This document shows positions 10,301 through 17,980 of a DNA stretch of 64,000 bases, one piece after another (the stretch's first letter is position 1; the number at the start of each line of letters is the position of its first letter). Made by a program: the position numbers and the translations under genes. The stretch comes from Argonema galeatum A003/A1 (GTDB lineage: Bacteria > Cyanobacteriota > Cyanobacteriia > Cyanobacteriales > Aerosakkonemataceae), in assembly GCF_023333595.1 (NCBI RefSeq), contig NZ_JAIQZM010000023.1, positions 1 through 64,000 on the forward strand, written 5' to 3'. The notes under the pieces are model-generated. The model had not been told where the DNA came from. It was given only the letters and a program-made list of their open reading frames with translations, and searched no databases.

Positions 10301-10835
10301 TTGGCAACCCCACTTAATTTGGATGGATATGCGAATGTCAGTCATGGATGGCGATGAAGCAACAAGGCAGATTCGATCGAGGGAGCAGAACAGGGCGGAA
10401 AAAAATAGCCTATTCCCCATACCCCATACTGTAATTATTGCCCTCAGTGCTAGTGCCTTTACAGATGAGAAAACGGCTGTTTTGGCAGCGGGTTGCGATG
10501 ATTTTATTCGCAAACCTTTCCGAGAAGAGGAGATTTTTGATATTATCCACAAACATTTAGGTGTGTCGTTTATTTATGAGGAATCAACTTCTGTCCCTGA
10601 TACAGCATTAATGGAACCGCTAACCTTGAAACCCTCCCATCTGGCGGCTTTGCCTAAAGATGTGTTGGGGAGTTTGCGTCAGGCTCTCGTTGAGGGAGAC
10701 TTGGGAGCGATCGCTATATCCATCGAGCAAATTAGCCAGCAAGAAGAAGTTCTAGGGTATGCTTTACTCACGATGATCGACCAGTACGAATTTGAGCAAT
10801 TATTAACCTTAATTCATACGGTGGATAACTTATGA
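4329..10835 (+). CDS. Ser/Thr kinase-AAA-GAF-PAS-histidine kinase-receiver hybrid
   Basis: This giant 2168-aa cytoplasmic signalling protein has the following order. A Ser/Thr kinase domain spans about 8-275, with HKDIKPSN at 126-133 and DFS in place of DFG at 147-149. An AAA/STAND-type ATPase has Walker A GYSGIGKTS at 353-361 and Walker B FLDD near 483. A long helical TPR-like region runs about 700-1300. Then come a GAF domain (1350-1515), a PAS domain (1550-1670), a HisKA domain with SHELRTPL (His 1693), an HATPase domain with DTGVGI and GTGLGL, and a receiver domain with phospho-acceptor Asp about 2000. This fits the cyanobacterial trifunctional kinase/ATP-binding/sensor-kinase family, including the LPGY start. 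Its TGA overlaps the next ATG, so it should phosphorylate the two receiver proteins downstream. The input signal is unknown. Confidence 0.93.
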   Translation: MIFLPGYTMNEIIYESSKTFVYRGQRDRTSQPVIIKILKDEYPTIEEITRLRQEFIIPQKIDCAGIVKPYSLENYQNSFALILEDFGGQSLKQIFEFQALEIKAFLQIAISLAEILAQLHKVSIIHKDIKPSNIIFNPETGEVKLTDFSIAIALPKEQQAVVNPHLLEGTLAYISPEQTGRMNRAIDYRSDFYSLGVTFYELLTGQLPFITNDLMELIHCHIAKKPVPPHLLNEGNGKIPPVLSHIVMKLMEKNAEERYQSAAGLKFDLETCLQELETRGEIANFRLGTRDRGTQLLIPQKLYGREAEVAELLAAFDRIAVKDAPMEESPATEDSQSTIQNSKSKIELMLVSGYSGIGKTSIVNEVHKPIVAARGYFISGKFDQFKRNIPYAALIQAFSELLRHILTESNEQIAVWKVKLLDAIGTNGQIVIDVIPELELIIGSQPEVPSVGALEAQNRFNRVFLHFVGVFCQPEHPLVIFLDDLQWADSASLKLIQLLVTDDNSKYLLMIGAYRDNEVSPTHPLIQTLEKIRETETRVNDIIVKPLFLANVSQLIGDTLNVDVDAKRLKQFSELVFNKTQGNPFFLTQLFKTLYSEGLIVYQVETDSWQWDIKEIQAIGITDYNVVDLVARNIRKLPETTQKVLKLAACVGNQFNLEILSIVNEESNVVTAGYLWSALQAGLILPIGENYKIPQLFAGEELSNLQDIKVDYRFLHDRVQQAAYSLIPEDDKKATHLKIGQLLLKNTTPEERKDNIFALVNQLNFGLDLLTKQSAKNDLAELNLIAGQKAKANTAYEAAVNFFNIGIELLDKNSWERQYKLTFDLYIEASEAEYLIANIEGGEILCDRALAKAESTLDRVKLYELKLKFIMAKNQIQAVLEMGLQTLELLGVTLSQSPPQDFDFEKLANLPPMTDPHKLAAMQMLFSIYPAACFAESNLVLPILYTTIELSRQYGNAPASVNAYCSYGALVAWLIPDIDLAYQLGQLSLRVLDKLNAREFRCKAILTIAINIQHNKEHIRNILDNFIQAIQSGLEIGDIEWASYAVAYYCESLFYTGEYLDTVAEKQSEYLNLVLKLKIEHSIYLTKIIYQLVANLQGISFERCLMVGEVFNEEEALPYLAKLNSIIPIFYIYFAKSMLCYLFKEYDRALQYSKKAVNYAGFIQANIIFTEHNLFYSLALLANYSQADSESAEKLQEDLNQVAANQEKMRYWAHHAPMNYQHKYDLVEAEKARVLGQSLEAMEYYDRAISGAKENKYVQHQALASELAGEFYLALGRQKIARTYLVDAYYAYGRWGAKAKVKHLEASYPELFLPLRNKKKSLSTQETSIEITRETITSTSSSVSNTIDVATAIKASQAISCEVHLDKLLATLMQIVLSNTGAEKVYLLLFKTENWAIEAQFTDGQLKLPSLPLTESQDLPISLINYVERTQETLVIDDVTTDTTFAADPYIKKQQPKSVLCTPIKNQGRMISLLYLENNLVTGAFTPGRLQILQLISAQAAISLENALLYRTLEEKVEDRTAQISQTNQLLQHEIVERKQIEVQLRQSEARYLGIIEDQTELIIRFLRDGKVTFVNEAFCRFFGLRREEIIGYHYAPVVFEEDREYVAAFVNSISKENPVASVENRVIVKGEIRWAQWINRAIFDQSDRLLEYQAVGRDITDRKKAEAELETAKEAAESANRAKSTFLANMSHELRTPLNAILGFSQLMSRATNLVKEQQDNLGIIRRSGEHLLTLINQVLDLSKIEAGRMTLHENNFDLYLLLNDVENMFSLKAKEKGLQLKCDRAADVPQHICTDEVKLRQVLINLIGNSIKFTSQGSVSLTVKLGRKNSQSITFQVIDTGVGIAADELQNLFKPFVQTTAGQQVQEGTGLGLTISRQFIRLMGGEITVISHGIAFTPGTASLSQQEETTTGTIFQFDIQANQVAESEIEQRSDRRPVKALAPNQPEYRMLIVDDSNVNRQLLHKLLNPLGFKLQEANNGREALSLWEHWQPHLIWMDMRMSVMDGDEATRQIRSREQNRAEKNSLFPIPHTVIIALSASAFTDEKTAVLAAGCDDFIRKPFREEEIFDIIHKHLGVSFIYEESTSVPDTALMEPLTLKPSHLAALPKDVLGSLRQALVEGDLGAIAISIEQISQQEEVLGYALLTMIDQYEFEQLLTLIHTVDNL

Positions 10836-12820
10836 ACGAAAGCCAAAGGCTTACCCATAAAGCTAATATTCTAGTTGTGGATGATAAGCCAGAAAACTTA
10901 AAATTATTGACCAAAATTTTATCCGAACAGGGCTATAAGGTACGAGTTTCCCCTAGTGGAAAACTGGCATTAAAATCTTGCCAATCAAATCCTCCCGACC
11001 TCATTTTGCTCGATATCAATATGCCAGAGATGGATGGCTACGAAGTTTGCAAACATCTGAAAGCATCTGAGCAAACAGGCGATATTCCAGTCATCTTTAT
11101 TAGTGCTTTAGATGAAACAATTAATAAAGTCAATGCCTTTACAGTTGGCGGAGTTGACTATATCACCAAACCCTTCGAGCCTCTAGAAGTTTTAGCTCGG
11201 ATCGAGCATCAACTACGCCTCCGCCAACTCCAACTGCAACTGATAGAACAAAATAAACTCCTCGAAAACCACCTAGAAGCACGCCGACAAGCAGAAGTTG
11301 AACTTCGTCTATTATTAGCAGCAACCCAAGCCATCACTCACCGGGATGACGTTCATTCAGCTTTTCATGCTGTCTTGCAGTTAGTCTGTACGAATATCCA
11401 ATGGAACTATGGAGAAGCTTGGATTCCCGATGACAATAATAAAGTTTTAGAATGCAGCCAAGGTTGGTACGGTAACGATTTCAGTTTTTTAGAGTTAAGA
11501 GAGCAAAGCTTAACGATTACTTTTGCTCATAATATTGGATTGCCAGGGAAAATCTGGACTTCTAAGCAACCGGAGTGGGTAGAAAATATTTCCCTAAAAA
11601 AAGAACTATTTATTTTACATTCTCAACTTGCTGATACTGGCTTACATTCAGCCTTTGGAGTTCCGATTGTCTTTCAGGACAAAGTGTTGGCAATTTTAGT
11701 GTTTTATAAGAAAAAGGTTGCTGCTATCAATTCGCGCATCATTAATTTGGTCAACGCAGTTTCAACACAATTAGGTTCTCTGATCCAGCGCAAGCAAACT
11801 GAAGAAATCCTGCGAATTACTCAAGAACGCTATCACAGCATTGTGGAAAATGCAGTAGAAGGAATCTATCAAACTACCCCTAGCGGTCGTTACCTAAGTT
11901 CCAATCAAGCACTGGCAAAAATTTATGGTTATGATTCTCCCGAAGAGTTGATGACAAATCTTCAAAATATAGAAGAGAAGCTTTATGTCGATCCGAATCG
12001 AAGGCGCGAGTTTATCGAAGAAATGGAACTGAATAATGCTGTACTCGAATTTGAGGCTCAAGTTTATCGGAAGGATGGCAAAATTATTTGGATTTCTGAA
12101 AATGCTCGTGCAGTAAGGGACTCTAAAGAGAAATTGCTTTACTACGAAGGAACTGTTTCTGATATTACCGCTCGAAAAAATGCCCAGGAACAAACAGAAA
12201 AGTTATTATTAAATATTCTGCCTCCATCGATTGCGAAACGTTTGCAAGCAAACCAGCAGATTATTGGGGATAGTTTTTCTGATGTAAGTGTTTTATTTGC
12301 AGATTTAGTAGGTTTTACTGATTTTGCATCAAACAAAACTTCTACGGAACTCGTAAAGGTTCTAAATCAGATTTTTAGCGAATTCGATCAATTATCTCAA
12401 CAGCATAATTTAGAGAAAATTAAGACGATTGGGGATGCTTATATGGTGGTGGGAGGAATGCCGACACCTCGTGCCGATCACGCAGATGCGATCGCCCAAA
12501 TGGCACTCGATATGCAGGCGGCTATTACCCGATTCAACGCCCAAAACGGCGAGAATTTCAGTCTCCGCATCGGGATCAATATCGGTGCGGTGGTAGCTGG
12601 GGTGATTGGTTTGACTAAATTTATCTACGATCTGTGGGGGGATACGGTGAATGTGGCTTCCCGGATGGAGTCAACTGGTATCCCTGGTGAAATTCAGGTC
12701 ACAGCAGCCGTTTACGATCGCTTAAAGGAGCAATTTATTTTGGAAGAACGCGGAACTATTATAATTAAAGGTAAAGGGGAGATGATCACCTATCTTATAA
12801 TGGGGAGAAAGTCATTTTAG
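10832..12820 (+). CDS. receiver-GAF-PAS-class III adenylate cyclase
   Basis: This 662-aa response regulator probably makes cAMP. The receiver domain (about 12-130) has Asp61 in LILLDINMP. A GAF-like domain (about 165-310) and a PAS domain (about 330-450) follow, then a class III cyclase catalytic domain (about 470-655). Metal-binding Asp residues lie in FADLVGF and TIGDAYM. Purine-selecting positions are Lys in KIKTIGDAY and Asp in YDLWGDTVN, the adenine-type pair, so adenylate rather than guanylate cyclase is inferred. The ATG overlaps the hybrid-kinase stop (ATGA), indicating coupled translation. It is the first of two second-messenger outputs of the operon. Confidence 0.92.
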   Translation: MNESQRLTHKANILVVDDKPENLKLLTKILSEQGYKVRVSPSGKLALKSCQSNPPDLILLDINMPEMDGYEVCKHLKASEQTGDIPVIFISALDETINKVNAFTVGGVDYITKPFEPLEVLARIEHQLRLRQLQLQLIEQNKLLENHLEARRQAEVELRLLLAATQAITHRDDVHSAFHAVLQLVCTNIQWNYGEAWIPDDNNKVLECSQGWYGNDFSFLELREQSLTITFAHNIGLPGKIWTSKQPEWVENISLKKELFILHSQLADTGLHSAFGVPIVFQDKVLAILVFYKKKVAAINSRIINLVNAVSTQLGSLIQRKQTEEILRITQERYHSIVENAVEGIYQTTPSGRYLSSNQALAKIYGYDSPEELMTNLQNIEEKLYVDPNRRREFIEEMELNNAVLEFEAQVYRKDGKIIWISENARAVRDSKEKLLYYEGTVSDITARKNAQEQTEKLLLNILPPSIAKRLQANQQIIGDSFSDVSVLFADLVGFTDFASNKTSTELVKVLNQIFSEFDQLSQQHNLEKIKTIGDAYMVVGGMPTPRADHADAIAQMALDMQAAITRFNAQNGENFSLRIGINIGAVVAGVIGLTKFIYDLWGDTVNVASRMESTGIPGEIQVTAAVYDRLKEQFILEERGTIIIKGKGEMITYLIMGRKSF

Positions 12821-12828
12821 AATCGCTT

Positions 12829-14361
12829 ATGAATTCGAGGCAGAATTTCACATCCAAAACCAAGATTTTAGTTGTCGATGATACACCAGAAAATATCAGG
12901 TTATTAATTCGGATTTTATCCAATCAAGGGTATAAGCTTCGGGTTGCTCTTAATGGTAAACTGGCGCTTGAATCTATCCGAGCTAACCCTCCCGATCTAA
13001 TTTTGCTGGATATCAAAATGCCGGATATGGATGGTTATGAAGTTTGCCGACAGTTGAAAGCTTCGGAGCAAAGTCGTGATATTCCGGTCATCTTCATCAG
13101 TGCTTCGGATGCAATCTTTAACAAAGTAAAAGCTTTTACTATGGGTGGGGTAGATTACATCACAAAACCCTTTGAGCATATCGAGGTTTTGGTACGAATA
13201 GAACATCAATTGCGTCTGCGTCTGTATCAGTTACAACTGCAAAGGCAAAATGCACAATTACAACTTTTATTGACCACAACTCAAGCAATTAGTTCTGCCA
13301 CTGATGTGGAAGAAGCATTAGAAGTAATTGTGACAAACGTTTGTCAAACTCTTGGTTGGGAGTTTGGGCAAGCTTGGATGCCTTCCCCAGACGCAACTGT
13401 GCTGGAATATGTTGGAGGTTGGTATGGCGGCGATGTCCGTCTGGATGAATTTCGCCGTCAGAGCGAGACATTTCGCTTTGCTCCTGGTGAGGGGTTACCC
13501 GGACGGATCTGGTTATCCCAAAAATTTGAATGGATTGCTGATGTAACTCACGAGAAGGAGCAGGTTTTTCTGAGGCTTAAAATTGCAGCCGAAGCTGGGA
13601 TCAAAGGTGCTTTGGGAATTCCAATTGTGTTCGATCGCCAAGTTCTGGCTGTGTTAGTGTTTTTCCAAAACCAGGAAATGATCCCGAATGAGCGATCGCA
13701 ACAGCTAGTCAATGCGATCGCAACCCAATTAGGGTCGATGATTCAGCGCAAAAAAGCAGAGGCGGCGCTGCAAAAGAGCGAGGAAGTACTCCGACGACTG
13801 GCGAACCTCGATGGTTTGACTCAAATTGCCAATCGTCGCCGATTTGATGAGTATCTTAACGCTGAGTGGAAGCGGCTAAAACGGGAAATTGCACCCCTGT
13901 CTTTAATATTGTTGGATGTCGATTTTTTCAAAAGCTACAACGATACCTACGGTCATCTAGCAGGGGATGATTGTTTGCGGCTGGTGGCGGATACTATTAA
14001 AAGTGCGATCCAGCGTCCGGAGGATTTAGTTGCTCGTTATGGTGGCGAAGAATTTGCTGTTATTCTACCTAATACTGATGCCTCTGGATCTGTCATTGTG
14101 GCAGAGGCGATCAGACAGGCAATTCACGATTTGGCGATTCCCCACGCTCAGTCTAGGGTGTGCGATCGGGCCTTGGGTTTGAAGATCGATCGCCTTACCG
14201 TCAGTCTGGGAGTTGCTAGTACCGTACCGAAAAAAGGATTGTTGCCACAATATTTGATTAATGCGGCTGACAAAGCTCTTTATACAGCCAAAAAGGAAGG
14301 ACGCGATCGCGTAGCACTGGGTGGGGAGTGCATTATATCGTGTTCGGACGAGCGCCGCTAA
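12829..14361 (+). CDS. receiver-GAF-GGDEF diguanylate cyclase
   Basis: This 510-aa response regulator is predicted to make c-di-GMP. The receiver domain has Asp61 in LILLDIKMP and is closely similar to that of the preceding gene. A GAF domain covers about 155-300 and a GGDEF domain about 345-500. The active-site motif is GGEEF (405-409). An RPED (396-399) sits exactly where the RxxD inhibitory I-site belongs, so product feedback is likely. It starts eight bases after the cyclase stop in the same operon. The similar REC-GAF fronts of the two proteins suggest gene duplication followed by a change of output domain. Confidence 0.93.
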   Translation: MNSRQNFTSKTKILVVDDTPENIRLLIRILSNQGYKLRVALNGKLALESIRANPPDLILLDIKMPDMDGYEVCRQLKASEQSRDIPVIFISASDAIFNKVKAFTMGGVDYITKPFEHIEVLVRIEHQLRLRLYQLQLQRQNAQLQLLLTTTQAISSATDVEEALEVIVTNVCQTLGWEFGQAWMPSPDATVLEYVGGWYGGDVRLDEFRRQSETFRFAPGEGLPGRIWLSQKFEWIADVTHEKEQVFLRLKIAAEAGIKGALGIPIVFDRQVLAVLVFFQNQEMIPNERSQQLVNAIATQLGSMIQRKKAEAALQKSEEVLRRLANLDGLTQIANRRRFDEYLNAEWKRLKREIAPLSLILLDVDFFKSYNDTYGHLAGDDCLRLVADTIKSAIQRPEDLVARYGGEEFAVILPNTDASGSVIVAEAIRQAIHDLAIPHAQSRVCDRALGLKIDRLTVSLGVASTVPKKGLLPQYLINAADKALYTAKKEGRDRVALGGECIISCSDERR

Positions 14362-14373
14362 TAAAATTTTTCA

Positions 14374-14430
14374 GGTATGTTGTTGCGCTTTAGCGCTCTT
14401 TAAGATAGCGCTGAAGCGCAACTACATACC
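14374..14430. terminator. hairpin between convergent genes
   Basis: A long inverted repeat has arms at 14374-14397 and 14407-14430, 24 bp each with two mismatches and a 9-base loop. It lies between the convergent cyclase and tldD-like genes. No clear T-run follows, so it is either a bidirectional transcription barrier or a REP-like element. Confidence 0.6.
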
Positions 14431-14440
14431 AAATATTTGA

Positions 14441-15838
14441 TTACCCTGCTTCGCCACCCACAACTACATTGCGAATTCGCAAAGAAGGCCCACCACAACC
14501 AACTGGCAAACCGCTTTGTCCGCCTTTACCGCAACCGCCGGACTCATCCCAATAGAAGTCATCGCCTAGAGCTTCAATATCAGCTAAAGTTGTAAACACA
14601 TTCCCGGAAAGCGTCACATCCCGCACTGGTTCGGCAATTTCTCCATTGCGAATCATCCAAGCTTCACCGGCGCTAAAGGTGAACATCTCCCCATTCGTCA
14701 TCCCACCCAACCAATTCCGCGCATAAACACCTTCTTTGATATCCGTAAATAAATCCTTGACAGGCGTATTCCCACGCTCAATCCAAGTATTCGTCATCCG
14801 CACTAGAGGCGGAAAATGGTAGTTGAGACAACGCGCATTGCCAGTCGGTTCTTCACCCAGTTTGCCAGCTGTTTCGCGAGAATGCAGCCGTCCTACCAAA
14901 ACCCCATCTTTAATTAGCTGGGTAGTGGTAGCTGGCGTTCCTTCATCATCGTAAAAATAGCTGCCACGATGACCTGGAGGTAACGCACCGTCAAAGATTT
15001 GCAGTTCTCTTGGCCCGAATCGGCGTCCCAGAGTCATCACTTCCAGCAAGTCTGGGTTTTCATAAGCCATGTCGGCTTCTGAGAGGTGTCCGAAAGCTTC
15101 GTGGACAAATAAGCCGGTGAGAATCGGGTCAATTACTACCGTGTAAGTGTTACCTTTGACGGGAGGCAGTGCGAGGGCGTCCACAGCGCGTTGACCGGCA
15201 CTGCGAATTTGGGCGTCCAGATTGGTTAAATCTTCGTATGCTTTGCGGGAACCTGTGGTTTCTCGTCCGGTTTGTACGGTGTCGCCATTCCGTGCGGTGG
15301 CGGCAAAGCGCATTTCCATATCCACCCAAGATTGCTCTAGCATAGTGTCTTCGGAGGTGGCCAGAAAGATCCGCTGGGCGCTGTCGCTGTATAGCACGGA
15401 GGTGGTGGTAATTCGCTTATCTACGCTGCGGAGAATTTCGGTGTAGCGATCGCACAATGCTTTTTTGTCAGATAAGGGGATTTTACGCGGATCGGTGCCG
15501 GTAAGAGGCAGTTTTACGATATCCTGGACGGGATCTACAGGCGCTAGAATAGTTTCTTCATCTCCGACTATTCGCGCAGCTGCGATCGCTTCTTCAACTC
15601 GTTCTTTTAGTGTCGAAAGTTGGTTGAAGCTAGCAAAACCCCAACCTCCTTTATAACAAGCTCTAACCTGTCCACCAATTGAGATGCCTTGGGAAAGCGT
15701 TTCTATCTTGTCTCCTCGCAGGAAAATATCAGTTCCTTCTGCTTCTTCCAGTCGAATCGCCAAATAGTCAACTTGGGAGCGATAGCGAGCGATTAAGTCA
15801 CAGAGCAAGTTTTTGGCATCCACAAGTAAGCTTGGCAT
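14441..15838 (-). CDS. TldD/PmbA family metalloprotease
   Basis: This 465-aa TldD-type protein belongs to a zinc peptidase family that, with TldE/PmbA, trims unfolded or leader peptides in the cytoplasm. The zinc motif HEAFGH lies near residue 246, followed by LSEAD. C-terminal motifs are NGEMFTFSAGEAWMIRNGEI and a Gly-rich KGGQSGLPVGCGGP end. The start at 15838 (MPSLLVDAKN) is chosen because the longer in-frame reading would translate an ATTTTGG simple repeat. It is convergent with the diguanylate cyclase gene. No TldE partner is visible in the window. Confidence 0.9.
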   Translation of the reverse strand: MPSLLVDAKNLLCDLIARYRSQVDYLAIRLEEAEGTDIFLRGDKIETLSQGISIGGQVRACYKGGWGFASFNQLSTLKERVEEAIAAARIVGDEETILAPVDPVQDIVKLPLTGTDPRKIPLSDKKALCDRYTEILRSVDKRITTTSVLYSDSAQRIFLATSEDTMLEQSWVDMEMRFAATARNGDTVQTGRETTGSRKAYEDLTNLDAQIRSAGQRAVDALALPPVKGNTYTVVIDPILTGLFVHEAFGHLSEADMAYENPDLLEVMTLGRRFGPRELQIFDGALPPGHRGSYFYDDEGTPATTTQLIKDGVLVGRLHSRETAGKLGEEPTGNARCLNYHFPPLVRMTNTWIERGNTPVKDLFTDIKEGVYARNWLGGMTNGEMFTFSAGEAWMIRNGEIAEPVRDVTLSGNVFTTLADIEALGDDFYWDESGGCGKGGQSGLPVGCGGPSLRIRNVVVGGEAG

Positions 15839-15840
15839 TT

Positions 15841-15882
15841 TGCATTTTGGATTTTGGATTTTGGATTTTGGATTTTGGGGTG
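15841..15882. repeat. ATTTTGG short tandem repeat
   Basis: Four to five head-to-tail copies of a 7-bp unit (GATTTTG) lie directly upstream of the tldD-like start. Similar CCAAAATC stretches occur near 31310-31327. This is simple-sequence junk typical of the genome and not part of the protein. Confidence 0.8.
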
Positions 15883-15896
15883 AGTCAAAACAACTC

Positions 15897-16060
15897 GATA
15901 TCATGTCCTTACGCATAGGGTAGCTAAAAAAGTTGCGTTTTCATATCTGCGTGCATCTGCGTGCATCTGTCTTCATCTGCGGTAAAAATTTAACCACCGA
16001 TGACAACAGACAATTTGACGATCTCACTCATGTACTAACAATGCAACCGGACATGATATC
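15897..16060. mobile_element. MITE-like element, 164 bp, 12-bp terminal inverted repeats
   Basis: Perfect 12-bp inverted ends (GATATCATGTCC at 15897-15908, GGACATGATATC at 16049-16060) flank an element rich in ATCTGCGTTCATCTGCG-type repeats. A second copy, over 85% identical by eye across about 126 bp, lies at 30633-30758. No transposase is encoded. It occupies most of the gap between the tldD-like gene and the exported-protein gene. Confidence 0.7.
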
Positions 16061-16159
16061 AACTGCGAGTGCGAAATCCTCATCACCGAGTATTATATAG
16101 CAAAGTGCTGAGGATGCCGCTAATCTAAAATCTAAAACTAAAATCTAAAATTGAAGGCG

Positions 16160-17635
16160 ATGCGCTACTACTTCTCACTACTTTTGATGCTAGGTTTGCT
16201 GTCCCAACCCCTGCAAGTCCTAGCGATCGAAGATCCATCAACAATTTATCAGCCCAGCGAACCGCAGGATTTTTGGCCCCCCGCGCAACAACTGGTGCAG
16301 AAACAGATATATTTAATTGCCGAGATTGAAAGAGCGATCGTCAGTCCAGACCCCAACCAAGTAAGATCTGTTCGGGGGCAACTCTTCCTGTACACATCAT
16401 CTGTCGATCGTTTGCTCAAAGACTACTACCAATTTCCAAACATCCTTTGCGCCCCTACTGCTACCGCTACCTTTGATGACTTGCCAGCAGTTGGATCTCT
16501 GAGTGCAGAACAGGTACGAGTTTACTGCTTTCTCTATAATTCCACCCAAAAACTAGATTCCCTTCGGCCAGTACTTGACCATCGTCTGGTTATGCTTGAT
16601 GGAGTGGGGGAATTTGTCTCTAGCCGACGCGACCCTATTTTAGGCATTCCAATTGTACGCGGCGACATTTCTGTACCGCCGACACCTCGATTATCGCCGT
16701 TACCCGATCTGCCCCCCGCAGAACCAACCCTAATTGGTAGAACTGGTAAAAACGCGATCGCCGATTATGTGCCGCCGTTTCCACCTGCGATCGTACCTCC
16801 AGTGCAGGTAAATACCACTCTCTTAACCGCTAAAACATTATTAGCGCAAGCACAAAGAAATTTTCCACGCGGAACCGAATTTATCGTTCCAGATGAAGTT
16901 AGCTTAAGCGATCCAAACAACCCTTACGCTCTTTATCGCGCTGAAGTTGAGCCATACAACCAATTTCTCACTATACCTAATACAGGCATAACCCGCATTC
17001 TCAACGCTGAATTTTACCGCCAAAATCGAGATAAACTACGCAATCGCCTCTTGCCCACCACCGCAGAACGTTTTTCTTTCCCACCTTTATTCAAGCCATT
17101 CGATGGATTTACTCCCCGACTGGAAATTCAGATTGCAGATAACAATTTCCAGATTGTGCAACCAGAACTAAATTATGGCTTTCTGGTAGACTTGGGCGAT
17201 ATTCCTTTAGAAAATATCGATTACTCCTTGACCGATGTTTCCGTTTTTACACAACAATTTTTCCTCACTTATCAACCGCCGAATGAGTTAGAGCCATTGC
17301 AAGCAGACCGCAGAAGATTCATTACTGGAAAGCAACAAAATTTTGGCTTGTCAGAATCTATCCTTACTGAAGCACCAGCCGTGCTAAATCATACTTATCT
17401 GGTCAGGACAATCCAGTTTCAGTTGCCAGAAATTCTTCTAAATGGCGATCGCATTTCCCGCAGCCAGCGCCGCAATCTCAATGCGTTACTCCAGACGCCC
17501 AGCATCGATTTACTCATCGCCTTTCGACCAGTTTATCGTCGCCAAGATGGCAGTTATACTGTTTTGTGGCGCGTCATCAAACAATTCCCAGACCCTCAAA
17601 TTCAGGGCTTGGAAAAGTACATAGATTTAGAGTAA
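16160..17635 (+). CDS. exported protein of unknown function
   Basis: This 491-aa protein has a clear Sec signal peptide (MRYYFSLLLMLGLLSQPLQVLA), so it is probably periplasmic or in the outer membrane. I do not recognise its family. Residues about 180-220 are Pro-rich (PPTPRLSPLPDLPPAEP, VPPFPPAIVPP). The C-terminal half alternates hydrophobic and polar residues as beta-rich folds do. The ATG at 16160 is preferred over a TTG three codons upstream because it puts the signal peptide at the N-terminus. It ends just before the first Zur-like box but is not obviously linked to zinc. Confidence 0.7.
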   Translation: MRYYFSLLLMLGLLSQPLQVLAIEDPSTIYQPSEPQDFWPPAQQLVQKQIYLIAEIERAIVSPDPNQVRSVRGQLFLYTSSVDRLLKDYYQFPNILCAPTATATFDDLPAVGSLSAEQVRVYCFLYNSTQKLDSLRPVLDHRLVMLDGVGEFVSSRRDPILGIPIVRGDISVPPTPRLSPLPDLPPAEPTLIGRTGKNAIADYVPPFPPAIVPPVQVNTTLLTAKTLLAQAQRNFPRGTEFIVPDEVSLSDPNNPYALYRAEVEPYNQFLTIPNTGITRILNAEFYRQNRDKLRNRLLPTTAERFSFPPLFKPFDGFTPRLEIQIADNNFQIVQPELNYGFLVDLGDIPLENIDYSLTDVSVFTQQFFLTYQPPNELEPLQADRRRFITGKQQNFGLSESILTEAPAVLNHTYLVRTIQFQLPEILLNGDRISRSQRRNLNALLQTPSIDLLIAFRPVYRRQDGSYTVLWRVIKQFPDPQIQGLEKYIDLE

Positions 17636-17682
17636 AGTACTATTTTCACAAACTATTGCGTAAATAGACTCTAATTTATTAT

Positions 17683-17699
17683 ATAATGATTCTCATTAT
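17683..17699. promoter_or_regulatory. Zur-type operator, box 1
   Basis: The sequence ATAATG-ATTCT-CATTAT is an imperfect palindrome of the 17-bp form found twice more in this window (22901 and 26986), each time ahead of zinc-homeostasis genes. Cyanobacterial Zur binds AT-rich palindromes of this kind. It lies upstream of the hemB/sufE scar and the first cobW-type gene. Confidence 0.75.
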
Positions 17700-17726
17700 T
17701 AAGTTTAAGATTGTCACCCCACCGCT

Positions 17727-17964
17727 ATGACAAAGGCCCATACCTCCCCTTTGACTGACTTACTTCATCGCCCCCGTGATTGAAGGGATGAACGGATTAA
17801 CCCCCGCAGAAATATTGCAAGTTACACCAGATTTTATTCAGGATACTGGTTTGAATGTAAGTTTGACACCTTCCCGCGCTAATGGGTTTTACAATATCTT
17901 TCAAACCATGAAAAACAAGGCGCTGTTCTATCAGAAATTAATGTCTGCACAAGCTCATAATTAA
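17727..17964 (+). pseudogene. hemB-like N-terminus fused to sufE C-terminus (deletion scar)
   Basis: From ATG 17727 a short frame reads MTKAHTSPLTDLLHRPRD and stops. TDLLHRPR resembles the conserved N-terminus of porphobilinogen synthase (HemB). From 17776, in another frame, the sequence reads VIEGMNGLTPAEI, then TPDFIQDTGLNVSLTPSR and ANGFYNIFQTMKNKA, the clear C-terminal third of a SufE sulfur acceptor. The SufE active-site Cys and the rest of HemB are absent. I infer a deletion joining two genes with the breakpoint near 17770-17776. The SufE assignment is firm and the HemB one tentative. The scar sits between Zur box 1 and cobW, so it may now act as a leader. Confidence 0.65.
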
Positions 17965-17980
17965 TCAAATTTAACGTCAA

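Noticed and set aside
15841..15882. Possible CRISPR-like repeat array
   Set aside because: The units are 7 bp and head-to-tail with no spacers, so it is a simple repeat. No CRISPR array or cas gene was seen anywhere in the window.
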